The translations under genes and the position numbers were made by a program. DNA of 64,000 nt. Origin: Chromobotia macracanthus (lineage: Eukaryota > Chordata > Actinopteri > Cypriniformes > Botiidae). The stretch covers positions 1,534,001 through 1,598,000 of the forward strand of contig JAZGTH010000002.1 in the NCBI GenBank assembly GCA_036877525.1, read 5' to 3'. Position 1 is the stretch's first letter, and every line of letters begins with the position of its first letter. Positions 36,380 through 47,400 of the stretch are shown piece after piece. A model generated the notes under the pieces. The model ran no database searches, had not been told where the DNA came from, and saw nothing but the letters and a program-made list of their open reading frames with translations.

Positions 36380-38040
36380 TGGTGAAGAATGCTTAATCCT
36401 CTACATAGTGCAGTATTTAAAGTCTTTTTTAAGCGGCACTTCCTGCTGCCAGACTGTGGCGCTATAACTGTGACTTACAATAGCCACATCATTGTGATTG
36501 GCCCACAAAATCAAACATATTTTCCAAGTTTTATGTGGATCACTTAATGCATTCAGAAGATATGTGTCACTTCCTGCTTCATATATTGCCATAAATTGAT
36601 TGCGTTATCATGGCAACACCATTCAAGATATCAACAATCCATTCAAAGTTTAGAATTTAGCAATCTTTAATGTCTTGACATGATGCTTACCAAGTTTGGT
36701 GTCAATCACATAAAATCCCTAGGAGAAGTATTTAAAAGTTCAATGCGTGCACTTTTCAGAAAATCCAAAATGGTTGACTTTCTGTTGGGCGGAGCTAAGG
36801 GGTGTCAGGGTAAAAGTTATTGGGTCAACATGATCGATACACATACCAAATGTGTACATGTTAAGCCCATGGCAACACCATTCAAGATATCAACAATCTG
36901 TTCACAGTTTAGCATTTGCAATATCTCTTCTTTTTTCTGAAGTAGAAGCAACTTGACTGTTTGAAACACTGTTTAAGTGACTATAAGTGTTATACTTCCT
37001 TCTGCCAGTTCTATGACTGTGACTCACAATAGCCACATCTATGTCGTCAGTTACTAAGACCAAACATACAGCTCAAGTTTCAACAAAATCACTCAATGCA
37101 CGGAGAAGATTGAGCCAAAAATCCCTTCGCAATTTAGCATCTTCAATGTCTCGGCATAATATTTGCCAAAGTTGGGGACAATCTCATAAATATTTAAAAA
37201 TTAAGAGGTTGAAGTTGCAAATATCCACATACAATCCAAAATAGCCAACTCACTGTTGGGTGGAGCTATTGAGTGTAATTTTGAAAATTGTCCAGCTTGA
37301 TGAGAACAAAACATTTACCTAGATTGGTGACTAGGTAAAAACTAATCCCATTACTTTAATCAAAAGAGGGCGCTACAGAGCCCCCCCACCACACCCATGT
37401 CTTAGCTTTGCCCACGCCTAACAGCCAATCACTGTGACGTGTGTGCCAAATTTCATGCCATTTCAAGCATGTTAAGCACCTCAAATACATCTGTTTATGG
37501 TTTTAATGTTTTGCACGTTACCATGGCAACAATATTTAAGCTATCACAAATTCTTAAATATTTATATTTAAATATTTAAAAAAAAACATTACATCAGCCA
37601 TGTCTCTGTATTATTCTGACCAAGTCTGAGGTCTGATATCCCTAGGAGGAGTATTTAAAAGTTTGCGGCAGGGGCTTTTTAGAAAATCCAAATTGGCTGA
37701 CTTCCTGTTGGGCAGACCTAAGGGTTGTCAGTACAAAAGTTGTTTGGGTTGACAAGCCCGATACACAGACCAAGTTTCGTACATATGCACGCATGTATGA
37801 TGCACGCATGTATGATATACGCACCATCTTATTGTGCCCCGTATCACAGGGCGCTACAGAGCCCCCTGCCCTACCCACGTGCCAGCCTTTGTCCCGCCCT
37901 AATGACTGAAGACTGTGACGTGTATTTCAAGTTTCAGAAGTTTCTGAGCACATTAAGCGACCCAAAGGCTCCGAAAACCTTAACAAAAAGATAAACAATG
38001 ATATTAATTCTAAGGAAAACAATAGGGCCCTTCACATTTT
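36380..38040 (+). mobile_element. Helitron-like non-autonomous repeat, internally duplicated
   Basis: Recurring blocks occur two or three times: ATGGCAACACCATTCAAGAT (about 36611, 36870), CCCTAGGAG-AGTATTTAAAA (about 36717, 37641) and CTGTGACT(T/C)ACAATAGCC (about 36466, 37016). The same blocks recur at 63,280-63,590. Ends near 38020-38035 with AACAATAGGGCCCTT and TTTGGCCTAA, a hairpin-like 3' end as at 62,250. It fills creld1 intron 1. Confidence 0.45.
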
Positions 38041-38728
38041 CAGTGCTTTGGCCTAAATAACAGTCTACCATGTATGTCTTAAAACATCTTACAATAAGAT
38101 ATTTTTGTATTGCAATTATTTTTTATATTTTGTATTCAGTTATATACTTTTGTCTTTCTTTGTAATTTCTTAATCACTGTGAGTAAATCAGAATAATCAC
38201 ACTCTTGAACTTAGATTGTTACCTTAAATTTATAGAGGAACACCTTTGAGCGAGTCAATTAGGTGAGATATAGAGCGATACGGTTTTGAAAGGTCACTCA
38301 TTCATAATACAGTAATGCAGCTGATAGTATAAAAGCCTAATGTCTAATAGAAAGTGAAGAACCTACTATAATGACAGACTTCACAATCGCCACAATAGCC
38401 TGATCAAAACAGACTTCATGATCAGCACTTAACAATACCTGTCACACTTATAATCTCTAGAGATCCAAACATATCTTAAACTGACTGCACGTTCATGCAA
38501 TTTACATTAGAAAAGCATTTTCATAGATTCATAATTGAGTATTGTGTGTATCTTGGATAGTTTATAAAATAAAACAATCTTTGAAATCATAGTTGAATTG
38601 CATTACATTGTTTTAAACCCCATTTGCTTTTACCTAAAACATTCATCATTAACCATATTTAGTTATTTGTAATATATATTTGTAACAATATTTGACATAT
38701 CATGTAAAAATTAAATTTAGTTTCAATA

Positions 38729-38910
38729 CCTGCTTTTTGATAGCTTGTAGTTAGTGAAACTACAGCTTCAGAGTAGCTTCCCCAACACTTATTAGATGTA
38801 CACTCTATGCATATGAAAGGCTGATGGACGCATCTTCCTGTCTGTGGGTTGCACTGATCTGAGATCCGCCTTCTGAACACTGTCACTGGTGCTGATGCTG
38901 CATGCATGCA
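38729..38910 (-). other. Possible alternative 5' exon of creld1 or orphan exon
   Basis: On the minus strand a frame opens with MHAASAPVTVFRRR, continues with CNPQTGRCVHQPFICIEC and reaches QKAG at donor GTATTG. It is cysteine-rich but I do not recognise it. It lies between the candidate noncoding exon 1 and the first coding exon of creld1. No good acceptor was found at the right edge. Confidence 0.25.
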
Positions 38911-39017
38911 GGCCGGTTTAAATAACAGATGTACTGCAAACCCTGACCGCCTCTTGCCTTTTACCCTTGAGTCAATGTATTCGTGCTACGTTACATGTGA
39001 AGTACTGAAATGAAGAG

Positions 39018-39110
39018 CGTCTTTCGGTACACCTGCCAGAGGTATCTTCATCTGGATTCACAAATCAGACGTCTAAGCTGTTTCATACGCTTCAAATGTG
39101 AGTATGACAT
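39018..39110 (+). other. Possible antisense first exon at the creld1 promoter
   Basis: Plus-strand ATG then MKSVFRYTCQRYLHLDSQIR and RLSCFIRFK, ending at AAAT followed by GTGAGT. The basic, arginine-spaced start looks like a mitochondrial presequence. No continuing exon was found, so this may be chance. Confidence 0.22.
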
Positions 39111-39202
39111 CACACTGGAATTAAACATTACTGACGCTTTTAACGCTAAACTGATGTCTGCTGAGTAGCGGTGTGTTTGTAGCTATTCTTCCGAATACTC
39201 AC

Positions 39203-39300
39203 TTTACAATATTGCGCTTCGACAGTAAACAGCTTTCAAATCCCTCAGACAAAACCACGTCTTCCTGGTGTCGTTACGTGAAGAGCTGCTGCATTAAAAC
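39203..39300 (-). other. creld1: creld1 noncoding exon 1 (candidate)
   Basis: On the minus strand, GTCGAAGCGCAATATTGTAAA is followed by the strong donor GTGAGT. The right limit (cap site) is not defined by sequence. It lies just downstream of CCAAT and GC boxes and in the right place for a 4-kb first intron running to 35244. Confidence 0.55.
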
Positions 39301-39480
39301 ATGAATTTTGCGGCGTCTCCAACGCGTTCACTTTTCTAGCTCATTCTGTTTGCAAGTTCCGCAGATCGTCATTCAAAACCCGCCCATCTGTGTAGACAAC
39401 CAATCGTTATTTAACAAACATTTTAATGCACCAATCACACACTGCCGTGTGCCCAACTGACAGTTGAGGATTGCGTGTCG
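39300..39480 (-). promoter_or_regulatory. creld1 promoter region (candidate)
   Basis: Locally CpG-rich compared with the AT-rich flanks (GCGGCG, CGCGTT, CCGCAG). GGGCGGG is present on the minus strand at 39379-39385, with CCAAT boxes on the plus strand at 39400-39404 and 39431-39435. No TATA box seen. Consistent with a housekeeping-type promoter. Confidence 0.5.
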
Positions 39481-40092
39481 TCATAGCCCAGGCTTAATCC
39501 ATAGAAAATAGGGTCAGGGCTATTAATTTAGTAAAATTGTTTACATTTCTGTGTTAACATTCATAAACATACCTAAACATATAATGATGGATGATGCTAC
39601 AGGCTACGAAAGCTAATTTTCTTTAACATGCTATTAAATTTCAAGAAATAAATTTGAGTTTATAGGTTTTTGTAACTGCATAGTATCATTACTTTCTATA
39701 ACTAACATTTTTTCTTAATAAAACATAAAGGAGGCACACTGTGGTTTGGAGTAATTTGTATCTATTATTTCCCTTGCATAACAGTATATATGTATACTTT
39801 ATGTATACTACTATCCTTTACCTCAGTCCTATGCACTGTAAGTGCATATATTGTAGAGTAAAATGCAACCTATACATAACTAATATATAATTAACTCAGT
39901 TATCCAGTACTATCCAGTGTGTGTGGGTTCTGGCACTCCAGCAGAGCTTCGTTATCCCAGAGTGTCTCCACTACTAACACCCTTTTGAGTTTTTGGTTCC
40001 CTGCAACAGTCACCTTTGACTTTCTGACTTTCTGGGTATTTAAACATATCATGTCATATGTTACTTTAAATGCAACTGCAACTTATCAACAT

Positions 40093-40098
40093 TTTATT
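40093..40098 (-). terminator. Candidate polyadenylation signal of il17rc
   Basis: TTTATT on the plus strand, that is AATAAA on the gene strand, about 620 nt past the stop. Confidence 0.35.
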
Positions 40099-40716
40099 TT
40101 ATAGACTGTGATGTAAAATGTAAAATGAATATCCTTCAGTGTTAAACATTGACATAGGTAACTAGAATTGTCATTATGGTCACACTGTATAGACTGAGGA
40201 GAACTAAACTGCCTTTTTGTTAGACAACAAATATCTAGACATTTTTTTCTAAAGATGAATGCTGAAGGAAGACCTGGAACTTAGGACATTATTACAACGT
40301 GTTGTGTAAAGCTGCATCGAAGCAGTGTGCAAGAAAATGTAAATAAACGGAACTTCATTCATTATTCATCTATGAAATGTCACGGACATGACATGGGCTT
40401 TGCAATAAAAATTACAACAAAAATAAAAATTTCATATCACATTGAACGGTAGTGTTTAAATGAATCAATATACACTGAATGTTATGGAAATTCAGTTTAG
40501 CACCACACATTTAGAAGAATAGGACCTCAACCAGTTTTGACTTTTGCATACATATAAAGTTTAGACTATGTGTGATTGTGTAAATAGTATGTCTTCTGCC
40601 ACTGTTCCATCTTTTTGCTGTTCTGTTATTTCCTTTATAAAGTAAAAGGCCTACAGACTCCATTACATTCCCAGCATGGAATGAAGCATATTTACATATC
40701 AGTGACCAAATGTCAT

Positions 40717-41495
40717 TTAGATCCAGCTTATTGTGTTTCTTCTTGTGTCATGATCAGAGCTAGTTTGTGGGGCTGTCTGGTTTTGTTGTAGTGAGACATC
40801 TTCCAAAGCATGCTCTGTCTCAGAGTTGTGTCCTGCACCATCTGTGAGTCTCCCTGATAATGCCTGTGCTGCTGCTCTCAGCGTCCTGGATCGCATCCAC
40901 CATCTTGCCATGCTTTGTCCTTTATGAGCCCCATGCGTGAGCTCCATTAGGAAGCCAAGACTCTGAGAGGGTAAGTTAAACAACTGCAGCCCCTTAAAGA
41001 ACTCTGGGAAGGTTGCTGCAGGTACGTGGGTCCCAGGCAGCTGTGATTCAAACTGGGCCAGAATAAACCTCTTGCCAGCATGACCCAGTAGATAGTCAGC
41101 AAGAATGCAACTTAATGACGCACTGAAAACATCCAAGCACATAGATGATTTGAAACCTGTGTTAACGCCACAGTTACCTGTGTTTAAATCAATGTTCTTG
41201 ACTTCTTTCTGTTCATGTCCAATTTTACCTTGATGTACCCATCCCTTTGCCCACTCACAGGTGGTCTGGCTCAGAATAAGCACTGCCCTTCCTCCACAGA
41301 TCTGTACCTGGTTGAGGTGCGAGTGCAGCCAGGGAATGGGACCCAAAGCATTTAGCTCTGATCGGCTCCACAGGTCCAGGGACACATTGAAACCAAGAGT
41401 GGAGAGACTGGAGCTTAGACGACATACCAGCTCAGTGACGCTGTGGTCTGCATTAGGCGGATACACCAGGAGCACCTCAACACTGTCTGCTGCAC
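40717..41495 (-). CDS. il17rc: il17rc terminal exon: SEFIR domain
   Basis: Acceptor GTGCTCCATCAG gives phase 1 entry, then AADSVEVLLVYPPNADHSV. The whole SEFIR domain is in this exon. It has LWSRSELN (compare LWSRRELS in human), GPIPWLH, a RAVLILS strand, then ADYLLGHAGKRFILAQFE, PEFFKGLQLFNLPSQ and a SEFIR-extension-like helical tail (RTLRAAAQALSG). The final ~40 residues are polar and low in conservation. Stop TAA at 40717-40719. Possible polyA signal (AATAAA on the minus strand) at 40093-40098. Confidence 0.9.
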
Positions 41496-44400
41496 CTGAT
41501 GGAGCACAGATACATTCATTCTTATTAACTGCTGTGACACTATTCACAATAACAAAGAGAAAAGATAACGTAAGGCAATATGAAAGACAGATGAAACAGA
41601 GACTCACTGTTTTTATTGTGCAGCTTCAGCCATCTGAGTACCCAGCCTATTATAAAGAAAGAGCGTTTATTAATGCTTCATCTTTTGTCTTTGAGATAAA
41701 TTTGAATATTTTAGCCCAAAGTTTAAAAAAGTTTTTCAGACAATTAAGCACATTGGTACACTCAACTACAAATTCTTATTACTGCAACTTACTGATTTTA
41801 AATATTATCACTACAGTAAGGAGGTAATTTGTGCTCATAGAAATGTCATAATGCAAAAACGGTATCAAAATATTTACTTTATGCAAAGTATAATTTATTG
41901 TTTCTTTCTGTTGTGGGGTAATATGACCTGGACATGTTTTTGACAGGTTTTATGAAACCTCATGTACTGTATATGCGGATGTCAACAGAGCTTGATCAAA
42001 AAGAAACGGCCAAGGCCAGTGTGAGTTTTAGGCCAGTTGATAGACTTGCCACCTGCCCTACCCAAGAAGTGTTGCCTTTTTAAATATTTCTTATGTTCTT
42101 TGATCATGTACAAACAGTTTTTTGCTCAATGTATTTATCATTTTATTATATTTATTCATTTGTGTTGTGTTTTTAATGTTGTTGCAAATTTTCAGATTCA
42201 AATATCGCTAAGGTAATGTTATCAAACTAAAAATGTTAACCATTTTTGACATAAAATAAGTTGCTAAAGTTTAAATATACATTTGTTTGTGGTGGGGCTA
42301 GCAACAATTTTGTCAGGGCAAGAATAAATCTACACTTCTTTTCTAAATCTAAATCTACACAAAATATCTTTTGTTGAATCCTGATATGTTTGTGTGTTAT
42401 TCTTACTTTTAAGAGCACCCTGAACTGCATGGGTTACCAGCACAGCCAGGCACATAAGCAACACACACACCAGCAGCAGGAAGCTCCAGTGTGCCCTGTT
42501 CACTGCAGTGGGAGAGAAAAGATTAAACGCAACAGAGAGTGGCATGCCACAGTCTGAACTGCACTGTGTCCTAGTACTATGGTACATTAGGCACTGTTTA
42601 ATTGATCAACAAAAGTACAAAAGTAAAATTGTTCCTTAAGAGAAAAACAGGTCTGAGTTCTTGCCTTCAAATGGGCACACTGGACCCAGATAACCATCTA
42701 TTCCTGTCAATTTTACCTGGAGAACAGACATGGCACTGTCAAAGTCCCAAAAACATCCAGTCAAACATCAGAAATAAAAAAATACATGGAAAGAAATCAC
42801 TACCTGGACACACAATAAGGAATTACGTTCCACTTTCAAAAACTCCCCTTGTAACTGCTGTGAAAGAGAAAACAAGTTAAAAAAAGAAAGTGTGCAAGTT
42901 GATTGTAGAAACTTTGGCTATTTTGATTAGCAAGCAATCACATAGCAACCAACAAGAACACCCTGGGACTCGCACACAATGTACAGAAACCACTAAGAAC
43001 ACTTAACAACACACTGGCAACCACCAACATCATTGCAGCACTATGGTGAAAAAATATAGTTTAATTTATATTATTTCATAAACAATATAATGAAATGTAT
43101 TTTTTCAATATCCTACCCAGTGTCCAATATCAGTCTTAATCCATCTGTCATTCCTGAATTTGTGTACATGTGTGGTGTTTATTTGGTGGCAGCTGCTGCC
43201 GGGCCCTGAGCCTTTCCTGCAAAGCCAGAGTTCAGTCTCCAGCCTGCAGGGAGCGGTAAGGCTCCAGATCAGAGCTGTTATGTCACTTTCTGTTGACTCC
43301 TGAATTTCAGTTGCTGACACAGACACTGACACACTGGAGTTTGCGATAACTAAAGAAAGACAAACATACTGTAACACAAATTGTCATATATTGCAAGGGA
43401 AAAAAGTAACTTTTCCTTTCATTGCATTATGTAACTTCGCAGTTCTCACATGTCTATGGCAAGGGTGTCCAATCCTGCTCCTGGAGGGCAGGACAGGAAT
43501 TTGGACATTTGTCCACAACAAAATTCCTACTGACACAAGTAATTTGCATATATATAATGAGCCCAGGTTCAAGGACCTTTCATCTATTTTTCCACTTCAC
43601 TTCATGTCATCTCTATACCGACTAAAATTATCTGTTTAAACAAAAAGTTTTTTTAATTTTTTTTTCCATATCTGTTGATATTAGACTAGAAACATTTCAA
43701 TGGCTTTATTTGGGTAATTTGGAATGCAGAGATTTTTTTTCTGATGACCATTAAGTCAATTTAATAAAACAAATTTTGTAAAATATAAATTCGTTTTTAA
43801 AATTAGACAATTTAGACTATTTTATATTATACCATAAGTAAAAAAAAACTTGATCACTTGAAATAGTTTTACAGTTCACTGGTTGCAGCAGATGCTTTTT
43901 GCCTAATGGTGCAGATATGGCATCTGCCAGGCAGCGCTAACGAGACCAAGCTAACCATCCCTGACCCTCTGATTCCTTAGAAAGAAAATATGTTATTTGA
44001 ATCAGTGATCTTTTTAGGAACATTTTTTCTTAAATTAAGTTGGGGAATTTTAGTTATGTGTCACTGGCAAGTCTCCTTAAGATTATTATCTGTAGTAATT
44101 GCCAGTGCTATCCATAGATATTAATAGACATTGTATTTTTTTACATGCTATGACAACATAGGAACAGCTAATAAGAAGTAAATGCCATACCAGTTTCATT
44201 CAAAAATGGACAATATGCTTTTCGAGGAAAGTCTCCCCAAATCTGTTCAAAGGTAAAGAATCAGTTAAAAGGGGAACAAAACAACAAGAATAATCTTTAC
44301 TTGCTTCCCACTTCACTATTTTTTTTATTTGTTGCTCCTCCGTTTTTGATTTGTATTCTTACAACTTTTAGGTAAATGCGCATACATGAGGGGCCATATT

Positions 44401-47400
44401 GTGAGTGGCCTTACTGACATTGTTACTGACTTTAACTTTTGTCTATTTTAAATTGGTTAATATTACCTCGAAGCACAGACAGGGGGCGACAGAGTTGTAT
44501 GCAATCTCAAATTCATGTCTTGGGTCATTCTTTATGTTAACAAAGAGACAGAAAATAAGTTAACTTGTCACAAAACTAATCAAACGAGTGCATTGTATTT
44601 TGGAGGCATACCCATTCCACTTTTAAACAATTTCCTTCCCTTTCCAGCTTCTGGCATGCCTGAAATGTTTGAAATTTCTCTTTATCTGCATCAACCACAT
44701 ACAGTTTTATCACTCCTGTGACGTGGTCAATTCTTTTATGCAGCTTGGGCCCTTCTGAAAAGCAAAGCAGCCAATGAGGGGAGGCTGTAATGGTGGCTAG
44801 GATGTAAATGCAAAACAAAATAATACACGGCAAAAATAAATTACAAATCTAAAAACAAGATGTCAGTAAACAAAACACCAAGTACAAAAAAATAAATAAA
44901 TAAATCTGTCAGAACACACAATGACAAATCAGCCAAATTAAGACAAGTCAGTCAAAACAGAAAAGGTATACTGGGAGGTCAGCATTACAACATTAAAGGG
45001 ATAGTTTACCAAAAAAACATTTTTTTCAAAGGTTTACTCACTCTAAAGTCATTCCAAACCTGTATTACTTTTTTGCTTCTAAGGAACACAAAAGAAGATA
45101 TTTTGCAGTATGCTGGTAACCAAACAATAGCGGCACTCATTGACTTCCATTGTATTGACACAAAACCACTGAGACATTTCTCTCAATATCTTATGTGTTC
45201 CACAGAAGGATAAAGTAATAACATAAACGTCATGTATTTATATATATATAATGTCCTCCATGATCTCTAATTCTTTATGAAAACAAAGCACTGAGCTTGT
45301 AATTACAATTTGCAGAAGTGGGAGTAGGAAATTTCCGATAGTGTGTGAGGCTAGCATAAGATGCATTTATGCCATGTCATAATTACTGTAATTACAGGAT
45401 TCTCACTTGTAAGAAGTGTTCACATGCTCATAGAACAAGTACAATATGTAAACTTTTTCAGAATTTTCTGACCACCAACACAACATCCCGTGGGAACACT
45501 CACTCTGTGTCTAAAATCACCTACTTGTACAGTATATAGTATGTGAAAATCAGTACGCAGTATAAGTAGTACGTCCGAAACCTTGGTATGCAAAAAACAA
45601 TATGGTGCAAAAAGATGGTCTACCATTTCAGCAGATTTTTAAGTATGCGTCAGATGGACACTTTCTGTACCAGATATAGGTGCAAATAAAATGTTCCTTG
45701 TGGATGAATTATATTCGTTTTACATCACCTGAGTAAATTATTTTCCTGACTATTGTTAGTATGTCATTGGTCAATGAACATACGGGTCACAGGCTGGACT
45801 ACTGCTGGACTAATGCCCTACTGTCTGGCCTTCCAGTCAACGCAACCAAACTCCTGCAAATGATTCATAATGCTGCAGCACGTCTGATTTTCAATCAGCC
45901 GAAGAGAGCCTTTAGGGCAGCCACCGAAACTACACCTAGCATCAGAACTATTCCCACTTGTAAATGTAGCTTTGTAAACTAGGCTTGTTTGTTCTTGGGG
46001 CAAAATGTTAAATGCTCTCTTTCTTTGTAAGTCACTTTGGATAAAAGCATCTGCTAAATTAATACATGTCAATGAAAATATGGCAGATGCAGTAGTGTGA
46101 AAATGTACTGAAATGCAACAGTTCTTTTGGTATGAACAGGGGAGAGTGCATTGCTCAATATAACCGCTCTAGGAAAGGAAGTCTCGCTTCTAATAGAAAG
46201 ATCCAATCATCAATTGTTAAAAGGCAACAATTCTCTGGGGGAAGAGCTCTGAACTGTGTTGTGGGGTACTTGCTAGCCTTTGTGCATGAGCACTAGCTGG
46301 TGTCTTTTTAGCAGTGTCCTTTTTAGCGCAATTTGAGCTTAAGAAACAGAATGTATGGGAGAGTAGATGTCAGGCTTAATTACTGATCGGAAATATGCTG
46401 TGTGTGAAATATGAATATTGTGGTTAAGAATATCTATCTTTCCTTATTCAGGTTGATAAGACTTGGTGTTATATGTCTCAAATAGCTGTCTAGAGGCATT
46501 TCAAGTATGCCTACAATTGTAAATGTAGACGAAATTCTTAGTCTAAAATTAATATAAGCATAAATGAAAAACATATAATACAGCTTGTTGCCGTAGAAAC
46601 TGATAATCTAGTGTCTGAGGATGTGACCAGAACAATATCACCAGTTGGCATCTTGTTTTTATGGTAACTATGACATGGCATGAACACAGCAATGTATTGA
46701 CAATTAGTCATAGGACATGCAAGAGCCAATCACTCAGTATTGTTCTGTAATCAACATGTCGCTATATTTGATTTGAATGGTAGTGTATGTTTTGCTTTTG
46801 GTTTCACTAAATATGTTTAAAATATTCATAATTTTCTTAGACCTATTTTACACTTAATAAATCATTTAATAGTTCACTAGAAGTGTTACTTGTATAATGC
46901 CTGTTTATGTTCAGTTGAAGTCTTTGTGTTCAGCTAAAGAACAGAAGCATCATATCATAAGTCACACCCCATATTTTGGATGGCATGTACGTGAATAAAT
47001 GATGAGACAATTATTAGACCTAAGTAAATGAAAGATTTGTGTTAACTAAGGAATGTTAACTTACCTTTACAGAACACAACATCTAAAACTGTGGAACACA
47101 CTGAAAGAGTAAATATATCAACTTCTGTTAATGATTATTAAGCTATAAAATTCTGTACACCTGTGATTTCAAAAGTACAATTTGCATATGTGAGTGTTTA
47201 CCTTCTTCTTTTGAAGGTGTTAGAACAGTTACATGTTTAGTAGAGTTTGTGTTCAAAGAAAAGACTGTGACAGGGCTGCCGAGGTCTGCTTCCCTTATCT
47301 CCACCACTAAAGACATCCACACCTACAACACATATGCCACCAATCAACTGATGAAATGTGAGATTTTATGATGGCTAAATAAAATAATAAGAAAAAATAG

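Noticed and set aside
41261..41827. 188-codon plus-strand frame opposite il17rc
   Set aside because: Most of it is the antisense shadow of the SEFIR exon; no independent motifs.
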